Below are positions 21,767-31,307 of a DNA stretch of 64,000 nucleotides, piece by piece. Position 1 is the first letter of the stretch; the number at the start of each line of letters is the position of its first letter. Below the pieces are notes generated by a model. It was not told the origin of the DNA. It made no database searches and was given only the letters and a program-made list of their open reading frames with translations. A program made the translations under genes and the position numbers. Origin of the DNA: Aldrovandia affinis (lineage: Eukaryota > Chordata > Actinopteri > Notacanthiformes > Halosauridae); NCBI GenBank assembly GCA_029706075.1, contig JAINUG010000218.1:749854-813853 (forward strand), written 5' to 3'.

Positions 21767-22135
21767 CATGCACTCTGCATTTGAAGGTCTGAAGACCGCT
21801 GTCTATGATGACACCAACAGCGTTTCTGGGAGGCTATACTATATATGGACAGCAGTGTGTAAGAAACTTCGCTCCAGGGAACATGTTCTGTGATGCAGAA
21901 CTGGCACGGTGATGGTTTGAAGGTGGTCTTCCATTTGTCTGCCCAGTTGTTAATGGTGGAGACGTTGTTAAGCTTGGCTTCCACTTCAGCCCTCTCAGCT
22001 GGTGATCTCATGGGGGCATACAGAGTTGAGTCGTCAGCGTAGAGGTACAGCTCATTCTCATAGACATCATTCAGGTCATTACTGAACACAGAGAACAGAA
22101 GTGGACCAATAAGTGAGCCTTGTAGCACTGAAGTT
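21767..22135 (-). pseudogene. LINE reverse-transcriptase fragment, copy 2
   Basis: A second copy of the palm-domain fragment at 17277-17660, again with LQGSLIGPLLFSVFSNDL and LYLYADDSTLYAPM on the minus strand and the same junction to a Harbinger arm at about 22135. It differs by a one-base deletion near 21823, an extra AT near 21843 and a 13-bp insertion (AGGGAACATGTTC, about 21876-21888), which moves the frame ending. The catalytic YADD is intact, but thumb and upstream fingers are missing, so it cannot encode an enzyme. The upstream limit is hidden by the gap. Confidence 0.78.
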
Positions 22136-22940
22136 TGAGAGCTAAAGACAGCTCCTAAGTCCAGGAGAAGTTAGAAGCAGTCAAGAGGACTTCTAAGTCG
22201 CTAAAGACCTACTTACAGCGATCCGAAAATCTGCTGCTGCCAGCAATCGTTGTCGCAATCGCGTCAACACTGGAGATATTGAATGATACAGAGCTCATAA
22301 AAAGGTACCGCCTCAATCGCGAGGGTATTATATATATATTATATATATATCATATATAGATACCCGCTGATTGTTTACGAGATGCAGACATGTAACCAAT
22401 TGACTAGTCAGTATTCTTGGTTTCATGTTAAATCAGTGACACGTAGCCTACATTTGTATTTTAGAATCTTTATTAGAATATAATAGGGGTGCATCGGATC
22501 ATTTTCCGGATCAGCAAAAAAAAAAATAACGCGGGCCAAAGGCGTGTTTCCACCAAAAATTACCAGGAACTATTCTCAAAGAATTGAATGAATGATAATT
22601 TCAGTTTTTCAATTTAAGTTATTTCACTAAATCTTTATTCGAAAATTTCACAAAATACATTTTTAGATTCAATACGCCTTGGGCGATTTAACTAGGGTGG
22701 TTTATGCCTGAATTAATTTAATAAAAAATGAAAAGATCGCTAATGTTTCAATTTTATTTAATTCGGTCGCGTTTCTAAAAACCTGCCTCCCAGAAAGGCA
22801 TTTAGTATGAACATTTTTAGGGAATTGCTACTTTAAAACGTAACAGCGGCAGAAAAACTATATTTCTCTATTATGGTTCAATTTAGCTATTAATCCACGG
22901 ATCATATGCGTGCCGAACCGTGGGGGTTGATCCATACGGA
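22136..22940 (-). mobile_element. Harbinger deletion derivative, second copy, with truncated hAT
   Basis: Repeats the order seen at 17660-18480: transposase-side arm, transposase 5' end (22218-22327), AT palindrome run (22328-22360), Myb-side arm reversed, then the hAT MITE starting at 22484 after the 8-bp site GAATATAA (22476-22483). The hAT lacks its right end. At about 22940 it joins a Harbinger arm running in the opposite direction. Confidence 0.75.
22484..22940 (+). mobile_element. hAT MITE, right end missing
   Basis: Begins TAGGGGTGCATCGGATC and is close to 18017-18475 by eye. It stops at ATACGGA, about 30 bp short of the expected right end, where the foldback junction occurs. Confidence 0.8.
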
Positions 22941-23390
22941 GTACTTCTAAATCGCACTAAAACGTTTTAGTTAGGAGTCCCACCTTAAAACCTATTCACA
23001 AAGCTGCAAAGACAAACTCATACTAAAGAAGTCTGAGAATTTTCAAGCTAAAAGTGAGGGCGGGGTTGACGTCGTTGCTATGGATGACGTTGTGTCTCAT
23101 GAACGAGCTTACTCAGAATGCCCACAGCGATTGGCTGATATAGGGGATGGGTCTCTGCCCGCGATTTCAACCTAGAAAATAAATTATATGCTACTGTAAA
23201 GGGGTATGTAGGCCTACCTGTTCCTGTTATATTCTAATAAAGATTCTAAAATACAAATGTAGGCTACGTGTCACTGATTTAACATGAAACCAAGAATACT
23301 GACTAGTCAATTCGTTATATGTCTGCATCTCGTAAACAATCAGCGGGTATCTATATAAGCAGCCTTCCAATTATCCAGACTAGAATCACC

Positions 23391-23738
23391 ATGGCTGACA
23401 ATAAACGCAAACGCAAACCAAACTGGACGAAAGACCAACAACTACTGCTGGCCGAACAAGTGAATGAAAGAAAATAAATAATCAAAGGGAAATTCGGAAG
23501 TGGCATAACCACCAAAACCAAAAAAGAAGCATGGGAAAGCATTCGCATGGAAATAAACGCGGCTTTCCCACTCCTCCCGAGAACCACTGATGAATGCGAG
23601 AAGCGGTGGTTCTCTCTGCAGTCTCATGCGAGGCAAGAGATTGCAGAATACAAGCGACAAACAGCAGCCTCAGGCCACTCTCCTGTTCATTTTATTTGTC
23701 AGGGACAATACAAACAACATTGTAACAGGTTAACATAA
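23391..23738 (+). pseudogene. Harbinger Myb/SANT-like DNA-binding protein, one stop
   Basis: The accessory protein of Harbinger elements: a Myb/SANT-like DNA-binding factor of the NAIF1 type that binds the transposon ends and brings the transposase to the nucleus. The ATG at 23391 follows a TATA-like TATATAAG at about 23352. A basic start NKRKRKPNW leads into the trihelix: TKDQQLLLAEQVNERK, then GKFGSGITTKTKKEAWESIR and CEKRWFSLQSHARQEIAEYK, ending near residue 96. A premature TAA at 23475-23477 (codon 29) stands where a residue before IIKGKFG is expected. The frame stays open after it to TAA 23736-23738. The C-terminal region beyond TAASG is not family-like and runs into the convergent transposase remnant, so the gene is probably 3' truncated as well. 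Family assignment is firm by motif; exact subfamily unknown. Confidence 0.82.
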
Positions 23739-23757
23739 TGTGTTGCGCGTATGTAGG

Positions 23758-24363
23758 CTATACGTCCCTGAGTGCGTGCGCACCTGTAGGATCTGTGAGT
23801 CGTGTTGCGCCTGGCCACTTGGCGACAATGTCCATGATGTTATAGTTGGTATCAAACACCACCTGTGTGTTGATACTATGACATTTTTTCCGGTTGACAA
23901 ATGACGGTTCATCTTGTGATGGTGAAATGATTCGGACATGTGTCCCATCTATTGCACCACCGATACCGGGTAGTCCAGCTATGGCCATTAAGTTGATCTT
24001 GTTCCTTTGGAGTTGCCGAACATCAAGTGGAAACCGTATGTATTGTTGGACGATGTGTGGCCTGGAGAGGGCATTTATTGTTTGATGTACTATTCTACTG
24101 ACAGATGACTGGGATATGGCGAGGTCGTCTGCGCTGCATAGCTGCATTTTCCCTGTGGCCAAGTAGTGTAGAGTTGTCAACACCTTGATCTCTGCTGTTA
24201 TCGGGTTATTTCTGTTTGTTGGTGACGTGATTGCACCTCTGACTAGCTCTACTACTATCATAATACCCTCGCGATTGAGGCGGTACCTTTTTATGAGCTC
24301 TGTATCATTCAATATCTCCAAAGTGTTGACGCGATTGCGATGACGATTGCTGGCAGCAGCCAT
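23758..24363 (-). pseudogene. PIF/Harbinger transposase (HARBI1-like), truncated
   Basis: DDE nuclease of the PIF/Harbinger class, related to the domesticated vertebrate HARBI1. It would excise and insert the element together with the Myb-like partner. The frame starts at 24363 with MAAASNRHRNR. Residues 76-95 form a helix-turn-helix (CSADDLAISQSSVSRIVHQ), and the first catalytic Asp is D139 in GIGGAIDGTHVRI. The next conserved block, VVFDTNYNIMDIVAKWPGAT (169-187), leads to the second catalytic Asp, normally in an HDS motif. Here two bases seem to be missing just after GAT, so the frame reads RLTDPTG and stops at 201. HDSQILQ is still readable in the neighbouring frame. Harbinger transposases are usually about 350-400 residues, and the last part with the catalytic Glu is absent. 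It is convergent with the Myb-like gene. Confidence 0.9.
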
Positions 24364-24598
24364 TTTCGGATCACTGTGAGTAGGTCTTTAGCGACTTAGA
24401 AGTCCTCTTGACTGCTTCTAACTTCTCCTGGACTTAGGAGCTGTTTTTAGCTCTCAAACCCTTTGTGAAATACTCTTATCCCAAAAATTTAAGAGTCCTA
24501 AATTTATGAGTGACACGCCCATTATTTTTCGGAGTTGCTCCTAAATTGCAGAGATAGGACCAATTTTACCCTTAAAATGCTTTGTGAATACCGACCCT

Positions 24599-24951
24599 GA
24601 TCTGTAAGCATTGGATGACTCATAACAGATCGTGCTCACATGTGAGCCACTTGGTCAAGGGCAGGGTGACCAGCATTCTGTTATACACCTCACTATCCCA
24701 ATATGAAAAAATAAGCCTTCTGGAAAAATAAGGAGTCATGCTCTAGCATTTCCCTGCCATGCACTGTACATAATAGTGGACATAAGAGACGTTAGGCTAC
24801 TTGAAAACAACAACAAAATAAGTACAATGTAAGTCCTGGTGATTATGTAAAATTATGTTGTGTTCCTCTATAAAGCTGGGATGCTGGTGCACATAAGTTA
24901 AACCATAAATAGTCCATGAATAAATGCTTAAATTAATATATATATACTGTA
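24599..24951. other. non-coding spacer between Harbinger and Tc1
   Basis: About 350 bp with no recognised element except an ATATAT run at 24935-24945 at the edge of the Tc1 insertion. Confidence 0.4.
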
Positions 24952-24953
24952 TA

Positions 24954-26155
24954 CACCGATCAGCCACAACATTAAAACCACTGACAGGTGAAGTGAATAA
25001 CATTGATCATCTCTTTACAATGGCACCTGTCAAGGGGTGGGATATATTAGGCAGCAAGTGAGCAGTCTGTTCTTGAAGTTGATGTGTTGGAAGCAGGAAA
25101 AATGGGTAAGCGTAAGGATCTGAGCGACTTTGACAAGGGCCAAATTGTGATGGCTAGACAACTGGGTCAGAGCATCTCCAAAACGGCAGGTCTTGTGGGG
25201 TGTTCCCGGTATGCAGTGGTTAGTACCTACCAAAAGTGGTCCAAGGAAGGACAACCGGTGAACCAGCGACAGGGTTATGGGCACCCAAGACTCACTGATG
25301 CGCATGGGGAGTGAAGGCTAGCCCGTCTAGTCAGATCCCACAGAAGAGCTACTGTAGCACAAATTGCTGAAAAAGTTAATGCTGGCTATGATAGAAAGGT
25401 GTCAGAACACACAGTGCAACGCAGCTTGCTGTGTATGGGGCTGTGTAGCCGCAGACCGGTCAGAGTGCCCATGCTGACCCCTGTTCACTGTTGAAAGCGC
25501 CTACAATGGGCACGTGAGTGTCAGAACTGGACCATGGAGCAATGGAAGAAGGTGGGCTGGTCTGATGAATCACGTTTTCTTTAACATCATGTGGATGGCC
25601 GGGTGCGTGTGCGTCGTTTACCTGGGGAAGAGATGGCACCAGGATGCACTATGGGAAGAAGGCAGTGTGATGCTCTGGGCAATGTTCTGCTGGGAAACCT
25701 TGGGTCCTGGCATTCATGTGGATGTTACTTTGACACGTACCACCTACCTAAACATTGTTGCAGACCAAGTACACCCCTTCATGGCAACGGTATTCCCTGA
25801 TGGCAGTGGCCTCTTTCAGCAGGATAATTCGCCCTGCCACACTGCAAAAATTGTTCAGGAATGGTTTGAGGAACATGACAAAGAGTTCAAGGTGTTGACT
25901 TGGCCTCCAAATTCCCCAGATCTCAATCCGATCGAGCATCTGTGGGATGTGCTGGATCAACAAGTCCGATCCATGGAGGCATCACCTCGCAACTTACAGG
26001 ACTTAAAGGATCTGCTGCTAACGTCTTGGTGCCAGATACCACAGGACACCTTCAGAGGTCTTGTGGAGTCCATACCTTGACGGGTCTGCTTTGGTGGCAC
26101 GAGGGGGACCTACACAATATTAGACAGGTGGTTTTAATGTTGTGGCTGATCGGTG
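24954..26155 (+). mobile_element. Tc1-type transposon, near full length
   Basis: Perfect terminal repeats CACCGATCAGCCACAACATT at the left and the same sequence read outward at the right, continuing AAAACCAC. TA sits on both sides (24952-24953, 26156-26157). Length of about 1.2 kb is normal for the group. The well-kept ends contrast with several lesions in the gene. Confidence 0.95.
25102..26080 (+). pseudogene. Tc1-type transposase, near full length but disrupted
   Basis: Cut-and-paste transposase of the Tc1 group. ATG 25102 opens [20 protein letters not shown], a helix-turn-helix ([20 protein letters not shown]), the linker [19 protein letters not shown] and then a TGA at 25312-25314. The frame continues after it through a second DNA-binding region (RLARLVRSHRRATVAQIAEK) to another TGA near 25493 and on to the first catalytic Asp in KKVGWSDESRF (about 25553-25580), with a stop soon after. 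From about 25660 another frame carries GSVMLWAMFCWETLGPGIHV. The second Asp follows in LFQQDNSPCHTA, and the Glu in [17 protein letters not shown], ending at 26080. All three catalytic residues are recognisable, but at least three stops and one frameshift prevent expression of a whole protein. Confidence 0.92.
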
Positions 26156-26179
26156 TATACATATATATATATATTTATT

Positions 26180-26537
26180 TAAATTAGTTTCAAATTTTTC
26201 CACATTTCCCCAATTGAGTAGCCAATTGTACCCTTTTTCCTGTTTATCCGGTAACTGCATACTGCAAGCTCACTCTGTAACCGGCAGTGACAAAGGCAAT
26301 GAACTGTCTCCTCTAAGATGGAACTCACCAAGTCATTGACCGTAACTCCAGTATTCACAGAGCCACTCATGTAGCTCATGCTGGCTTCCCTCCCACCTCC
26401 CATGGGGCGGACAGCCAATTGTCGCCCTGAATGGGACTCCTGGCCAGGCTGGCGCAGCCGGAGCTCAAACCCCGACTGCAGTGAGCAACATGCACTCTGG
26501 GCGACTGTCTTTACCATTGCTCCACCCAGGGGCTTAC
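26180..26537 (-). mobile_element. tRNA-Glu-like SINE family, diverged copy
   Basis: Minus strand: head CCTGGGTGGAGCAATGGTAA (about 26512-26531), B-box-like GGGGTTTGAGCTCCGG (about 26459-26474) and body CGACAATTGGCTGTCCGCCC (about 26403-26422). The 3' domain TACAATTGGCTACTCAATTG lies at about 26213-26232. It shares body and 3' domain with 12315-12706. It abuts the Tc1 right end within 25 bp. Confidence 0.75.
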
Positions 26538-26539
26538 AT

Positions 26540-28660
26540 TTTTATATTTTTGAGTGCTCTTGGTGTTATGGCCTTCACTCTCAAATGTAAAATGTCTAGT
26601 GGTAATAGGTAACAGGAGTGGCAAATAGCTATGAATACACCCTTGCTCATTTGGTGGAGGCGAGACAACATACGGTATGTCATTTATTTTCAATTGAGGG
26701 AGGGCAATACACGCAATATGGGTCTTATGATTGAGCAGGGTTAAAAAAATGTTATACACTTTGATATGGTGTTGCAAGAGGGGGTCTCTTCTGACACAAT
26801 TTCTGTCTGTAAACTGGAGGAGAGAATGATATGTTCATCTTGAAAGTTAGAAGATTCAGCTTGAAAATCAAGAAGATTAAGTATTTGCTCATTGAGCTAA
26901 CTTACAAAAAACAAGTGTTACTTAGTTAAGAAGGTGTGGGGCAGGAGCCGAGAGTGCCACTGTCTTCCTGCTATCTTCCAAATTCAGGCCTTCAGGACCA
27001 CGGACACCTACGTGCACAGCTGAGGCCGATTGACAATCAGCACAGCTGTCGCTTGTTGCCTTTGTCAGCCATTTTTATAAAGGCAGTTTGCTGTGCCTTT
27101 GTAAAGAAAAATCTATAAATAATGCTGTTGTATGGGCTGCCTTGCCAAAAAACATGAGGACTGCTTGACCAGCCTTGGGAGGAAATCCTCTTTTTCTAGT
27201 CTAGATTTGGGATATTTACATCTGTTAAACCTGCCCCACACTGTGTCTCATATTGTGCCCCACAGAGTATAAGGGTCTGTCTCAAAATCATTTCATGCTG
27301 AACAGTAAAGGGAGCAACCACTGCCTTCCCTTCATGGCTTATTTTATACAGTATATGTCACAGCAGTCCAAAGTTAGGCCTAGAGTGGTAGCAAGCACAG
27401 CCCCTCTGTTGACGCTACTGTGAAAAGTTTTTTACTGTGAAAAAATGTACTCTTGTAAATTTAAACAATGTAATTTGAATGAATGTCACTTGCCACATGT
27501 TTTACTGATCACACCAACAACACCAGCCATGAATTTTGGTGGCTATTTGTGCTTGGCCTCCCCTGTCATTGCTGTTTGCAGCTAGATTTAATTATTTCTA
27601 AATTTCTAAAGACTAAAGAAACTCACAATGTATGAAGCTAGCATTAGAAGGGTTAAGAAAAGCAATGGTCTGTTAGACTTGACTTAATAAGACATACTAC
27701 TTCTTCTAAAAATTAAAACTGAATAACCAATGGTCAGTTATGGGGCCATCATATGTTTATGATGTACAGTATCTCTCTGCAGCATAATAATGCTCACTCC
27801 AGATGGTCTTCAGTTGATTGCTTCATCTGTGCCAGTCATGCCAGTGACAATGGAGAGAACAGATGTGGGAACTTGGTGCAGAGCCAGTTTGCAATACACA
27901 CAAGAGTTCCATTTCAGTCTAAAGGAGTACAAGGGGGTACAAGCCAAAGTTGTAAAAGTGCCAGTCGATAGCACAGGGGCACATCTCCATAGTGTCAGAG
28001 CATAACCCTAACAACATCAATCTGGACAAAGAGTACAGCTCAAATGTACTCCATAGCAAAGGGTGTAATGCTACAATGTCAGTTCATAGCATAGAGCACT
28101 GCTCAAAACATCTTAAATTCTAGAAGAAATAAAAAACTCAGGTCTCCAGTCTGCTGAGCAAGGAGATAATTTTCCATCGCTGTCACCGAAACTCACAGAT
28201 GCTGGGCACAGATGTTTACCTGAATCAAAACAATGTAAGAATTGCATTGCTGCGTTGTTGAAGCAGTATTTTATAACGGCACATGAAACAATGTGTCCTG
28301 ATGTCCCAGGATGCACTCCTCCATGGTTCCATAGCTGGTTGTGGCTATATGCATATGTGGTTCATATAATGGAGTTTCTGAACATACATATACATTTAGG
28401 TCAGCACTGCACAGTACAAAAGTATTATTAAGTGTGTAGAAAAAGGACATATAACGTATCAGAATACCTCTGAAACTCTGGACAGGACACCTCCAGCCCC
28501 TCCCCTCAGAAACCTGAACATGACCACTGATCAATCTTCTTTATGGAGCAACATTTACACAGCAAATAAAATGGACCCAGGGCTGCCGGCAAGCTCTGGC
28601 TGTGAAATCTGGTTACTTCTCTTTCCTGTCTGTAAAACAAGGTCAGATCCAATTATAGCG
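26540..28660. other. non-coding stretch, no gene seen
   Basis: No transposon end, SINE head or coding exon recognised over about 2.1 kb. Two frames at 27753-28005 overlap in different phases and show no domain. Confidence 0.35.
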
Positions 28661-28664
28661 TGCC

Positions 28665-28905
28665 ACCACACTCCAGCGCGAGGTTCGGCGAGAGGTGGGG
28701 GTAACCGCTGTATCCCGGTGACCTTGAGAGCCCGTCTCAGGGGCAAGAGCAGGGAGATGTCGACACGACTCTCTCCTGACCTCGTTAGTGTCGCTCAGCT
28801 GGCAGAGAGCCGAGTGTTAAAATCTTCGTCGCGAGCCAAGGGGACGCTCAAATGAGAACAATGAGAGCGGCTCAACCGTTGGCTGCCGTCGTAACTACCG
28901 AGAAT
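28665..28905. promoter_or_regulatory. CpG-dense patch, possible CpG island core
   Basis: I count about 22 CpG dinucleotides in roughly 235 bp, against very sparse CpG on both sides. Clusters such as GCGCGAGG, CGTCGCGAG and GTCGACACGACT occur. There is no recognised repeat in it. It may be an unmethylated regulatory element or an orphan promoter, or a young repeat that has not yet lost CpGs. Confidence 0.4.
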
Positions 28906-29169
28906 CTCAAAATGAACAAAGCTCCACCAAACTGGCCAAAAACGCACACTATCTAAAATTGGAATGTATTTAACTCTCGTTAATTCAAAAGTTAATAAAA
29001 TGTAACTTTAGCACTTAAGAATCAAGCAGCAGAAAAGACAAGCATGAACATTTTAACCATACTTTAGACATTTTATTTCTTTTTTAACAATAAATAAAAA
29101 TGTAACATGATGCTATCATAAAATTATATGCATTTAAAAAAAGTCATTACAGCTGGAAGAACAAACTGC

Positions 29170-29645
29170 AATATATTGTGGTATCCCAAGTGGAGAATGA
29201 GGAAATGGTGGCCTGACTCTTTAATTCTTGGGAGCCACTGGAGCCGGAAGAACTACGGTTCCCAGCAGCCCGCAGTCTCACACCTGAACCAAGTTAAGCG
29301 TTTGGGACTACGGACAGCTGAAGGCCACTTGGAGGCCTATTTAAAAGACTGAGTCACATGGAGAAGGAGTAGGTTGGTGGTTGTGGAGTGTTGGAGAAGT
29401 GGTTTTGAGAAAATTGGTTGGACTTTCTTTTGAGGACCCCCCTTGTGTACCGACTTTTGGACTGGATTGAAGAACTGCATTGGACTTGGACTACGGATCA
29501 CGGAAATTCTCGTTTGAATTCTCCTGAAGACCCCACCCTTTTGTGTTTGTCAAAATTAGTTCAATAAATTATTGTTATGTTTATATTGCTGCCACCTCTG
29601 GGTTATTTAAATGCCTAAGCCCTCTGCAAAGGTCCGTGAGTGTCA
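29170..29645 (+). mobile_element. LTR-like block with promoter and poly(A) signals, boundaries unclear
   Basis: Contains ACTACGGTTCCCAGCAGCC (about 29253-29271), which resembles the ZNF143/SBF promoter motif. A TATA-like CCTATTTAAAAG follows at 29336-29347, then a poly(A) signal AATAAA at 29561-29566 with a GT-rich downstream region. This is the order of U3, R and U5 in a solo LTR. I could not find convincing TG/CA ends with target duplications (CCCAAG before and CCCAAC after is a weak candidate). It could also be a relic of a small host promoter. Confidence 0.35.
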
Positions 29646-29773
29646 CCCAACCCCAATATGTATAGGATCGACAACTATACATTCATCTGCATGCATAAAT
29701 CAATTTAGATTCAGGTTGTTTCTGGAATGTTATAGTATTTTATTTGACAGAACTGATAAATCTGGAATATTAA

Positions 29774-31303
29774 CCCCCTGAGGTCGACGGGATCACCGAC
29801 GATCCCAGCAGCAATAAAAGTATATTACTATTTCTAACTTCGCAATATTTTATCATACACACGCGGCAAAAACATTGACAGAAACCTTAGAATCGCGACT
29901 TTCCGATTTGAGCACTGGCAAATAATATGGGATTTCTTAAATTAGGTTAATTAGACCAAAGTAAACCTTGCCTTTCACTCTCTGTTTCACCTGGAAGTAC
30001 CATCCCCCTTCTATTGACAACTAGGTGCTAGTTTCGGGGAGGTGCGTGGGGAGGGCGTGGGGCCATGTGAAAACAACACGTAAACAACACATAAAATGTC
30101 CCGACAATTTTATTCAAGATGGCAAGATTTTCTGCGCTGGAGTGTTTGAGAGCATTGATGGAAAGCGACGAGGACAACAACTCATCATGTCCCGATACTG
30201 AAGAGGATTCAGATGAAGAGACAGCATTTTGAATTTAGAATTGATCCAGCTGAGGACCTAACTGACAAAGAGTAAGTAACTAGGCTATTTATGTTTACAG
30301 TGACGACGATGTGGAAGACAAAGCACGTACTCCTCCAGCAAAAAAACCACACAGGACTCCTACACAAAGGTATGTGTCTTATGTGCATTATTGTTAGGCT
30401 GTATAACTTGTAATATGTGGCATTCCTCTGCCAGATGTGATGTTTGTATTCGGTAGAGATTTGTGTATGATGTAAATACCACATTGCCTAATGCCTATTC
30501 CCTATGCCTGGCTTCTGTTGGTCGCAAGAAATGCGTACTCTGCAAGATGTCGGAGAAACAACAGTGCACTCCATGGGAGTGCAAGGTTTGTGATGTTTCC
30601 TTGTGTCTACAGTTGACCAGAAACTGTTTTGAGAAGTGGTACCAAAGACTGTAAAAAACAGATGTTTTAATGTTTCACCGTGTTTGAATTTTGTATATAG
30701 TTTGTGTGCTGTTTTCAATAAATCTTCCAAAATGAAAAAAGCTTATTTTTTTCTGTCTTCTGCATGGCTCACTGACTTGCTTACTCTGATGGCTTTTGTC
30801 TTTGTCTGATGGCCTTTGAGAGAGAGATGGCCCATCTGACAGATCTTAGAGGTGTGGACAATGAATCATGAATATTCAGGCATTTAGCATATAGCCCTCC
30901 CACAGCCTGAAATAAATGTGTCCAGTTCTGATAAAAACAGGTTTTTAGCTATTTACATCTCAGATGTGCTAAACTATTTTCACACCCTTACATAACCAAG
31001 ACCTTGATGAACAAACGCACATTGGCAAAACAATTCGTCACTATAGTTTAGTGTGTGCTTTCACAACTTTTGTGACGGCAGAAAAATGTACTCTTTATAA
31101 CTTGTGTGTTTGTAGATCTATTTACAAGCTGCATATGATACTGACCAAACGATTGATGGCATATAAATGTAGCTGTGATTGTCCTCAAATAAAAATATCA
31201 AACACTTTGGAGTAATTGTGTGTTAAGTTGATGAAATTGAGATAAATATCAGACCATGCCAAAATCACAAACCTTCTCTGAGCTAAGCACGGACCTCAGG
31301 GGG
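29774..31303 (+). mobile_element. piggyBac-type transposon, internally deleted, copy 1
   Basis: Flanked by TTAA on both sides (29770-29773, 31304-31307), the piggyBac signature. The 12-bp terminal repeat CCCCCTGAGGTC is perfect at both ends. An imperfect palindrome follows the left end at 29789-29806. The first exons and the last Cys-rich domain of a transposase remain; the catalytic core is gone. The 3' region 30655-31303 is closely matched by the copy at 34418-36182. Confidence 0.9.
30119..30654 (+). pseudogene. piggyBac transposase remnant: N-terminal exons and C-terminal Cys-rich domain
   Basis: piggyBac transposases excise cleanly at TTAA with a DDD catalytic core and bind ends through a C-terminal Cys-rich zinc domain. 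ATG 30119 opens MARFSALECLRALMES followed by an acidic stretch (NNSSCPDTEEDSDEE); an extra T at about 30227-30230 causes a stop at 30230-30232. In the next frame FRIDPAEDLTDKD continues to a GTAAGT donor (30273-30278), a tiny intron-like stretch ending ACAG (to about 30301), and a second exon-like DDDVEDKARTPPAKK.. to a GTATGT donor at about 30370. The final frame to TAA 30654 carries the Cys-rich domain: KKCVLCKMSEKQQC, then WECKVCDVSLCL and NCFEKWY. The whole DDD core normally between these parts is absent. It may still give rise to a small acidic or zinc-domain peptide, but that is speculation. Confidence 0.82.
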
Positions 31304-31307
31304 TTAA

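Larger units (their letters stand above)
22941..24598 (+). mobile_element. PIF/Harbinger transposon with both genes, left end truncated
   Basis: Two convergent genes are the normal Harbinger layout: a Myb/SANT-like gene rightward (23391) and the transposase leftward (24363). The right arm ends in TIR GTGAATACCGACCC at 24585-24598. The left arm lacks its outermost 35-40 bp, because it joins the truncated hAT at 22940. The two genes meet at about 23740-23757, and the 3' third of the transposase gene is missing there. Neither gene is intact. Confidence 0.85.

Noticed and set aside
28520-28855. 111-residue plus-strand frame through the CpG patch
   Set aside because: No recognisable domain; probably open because of high GC.
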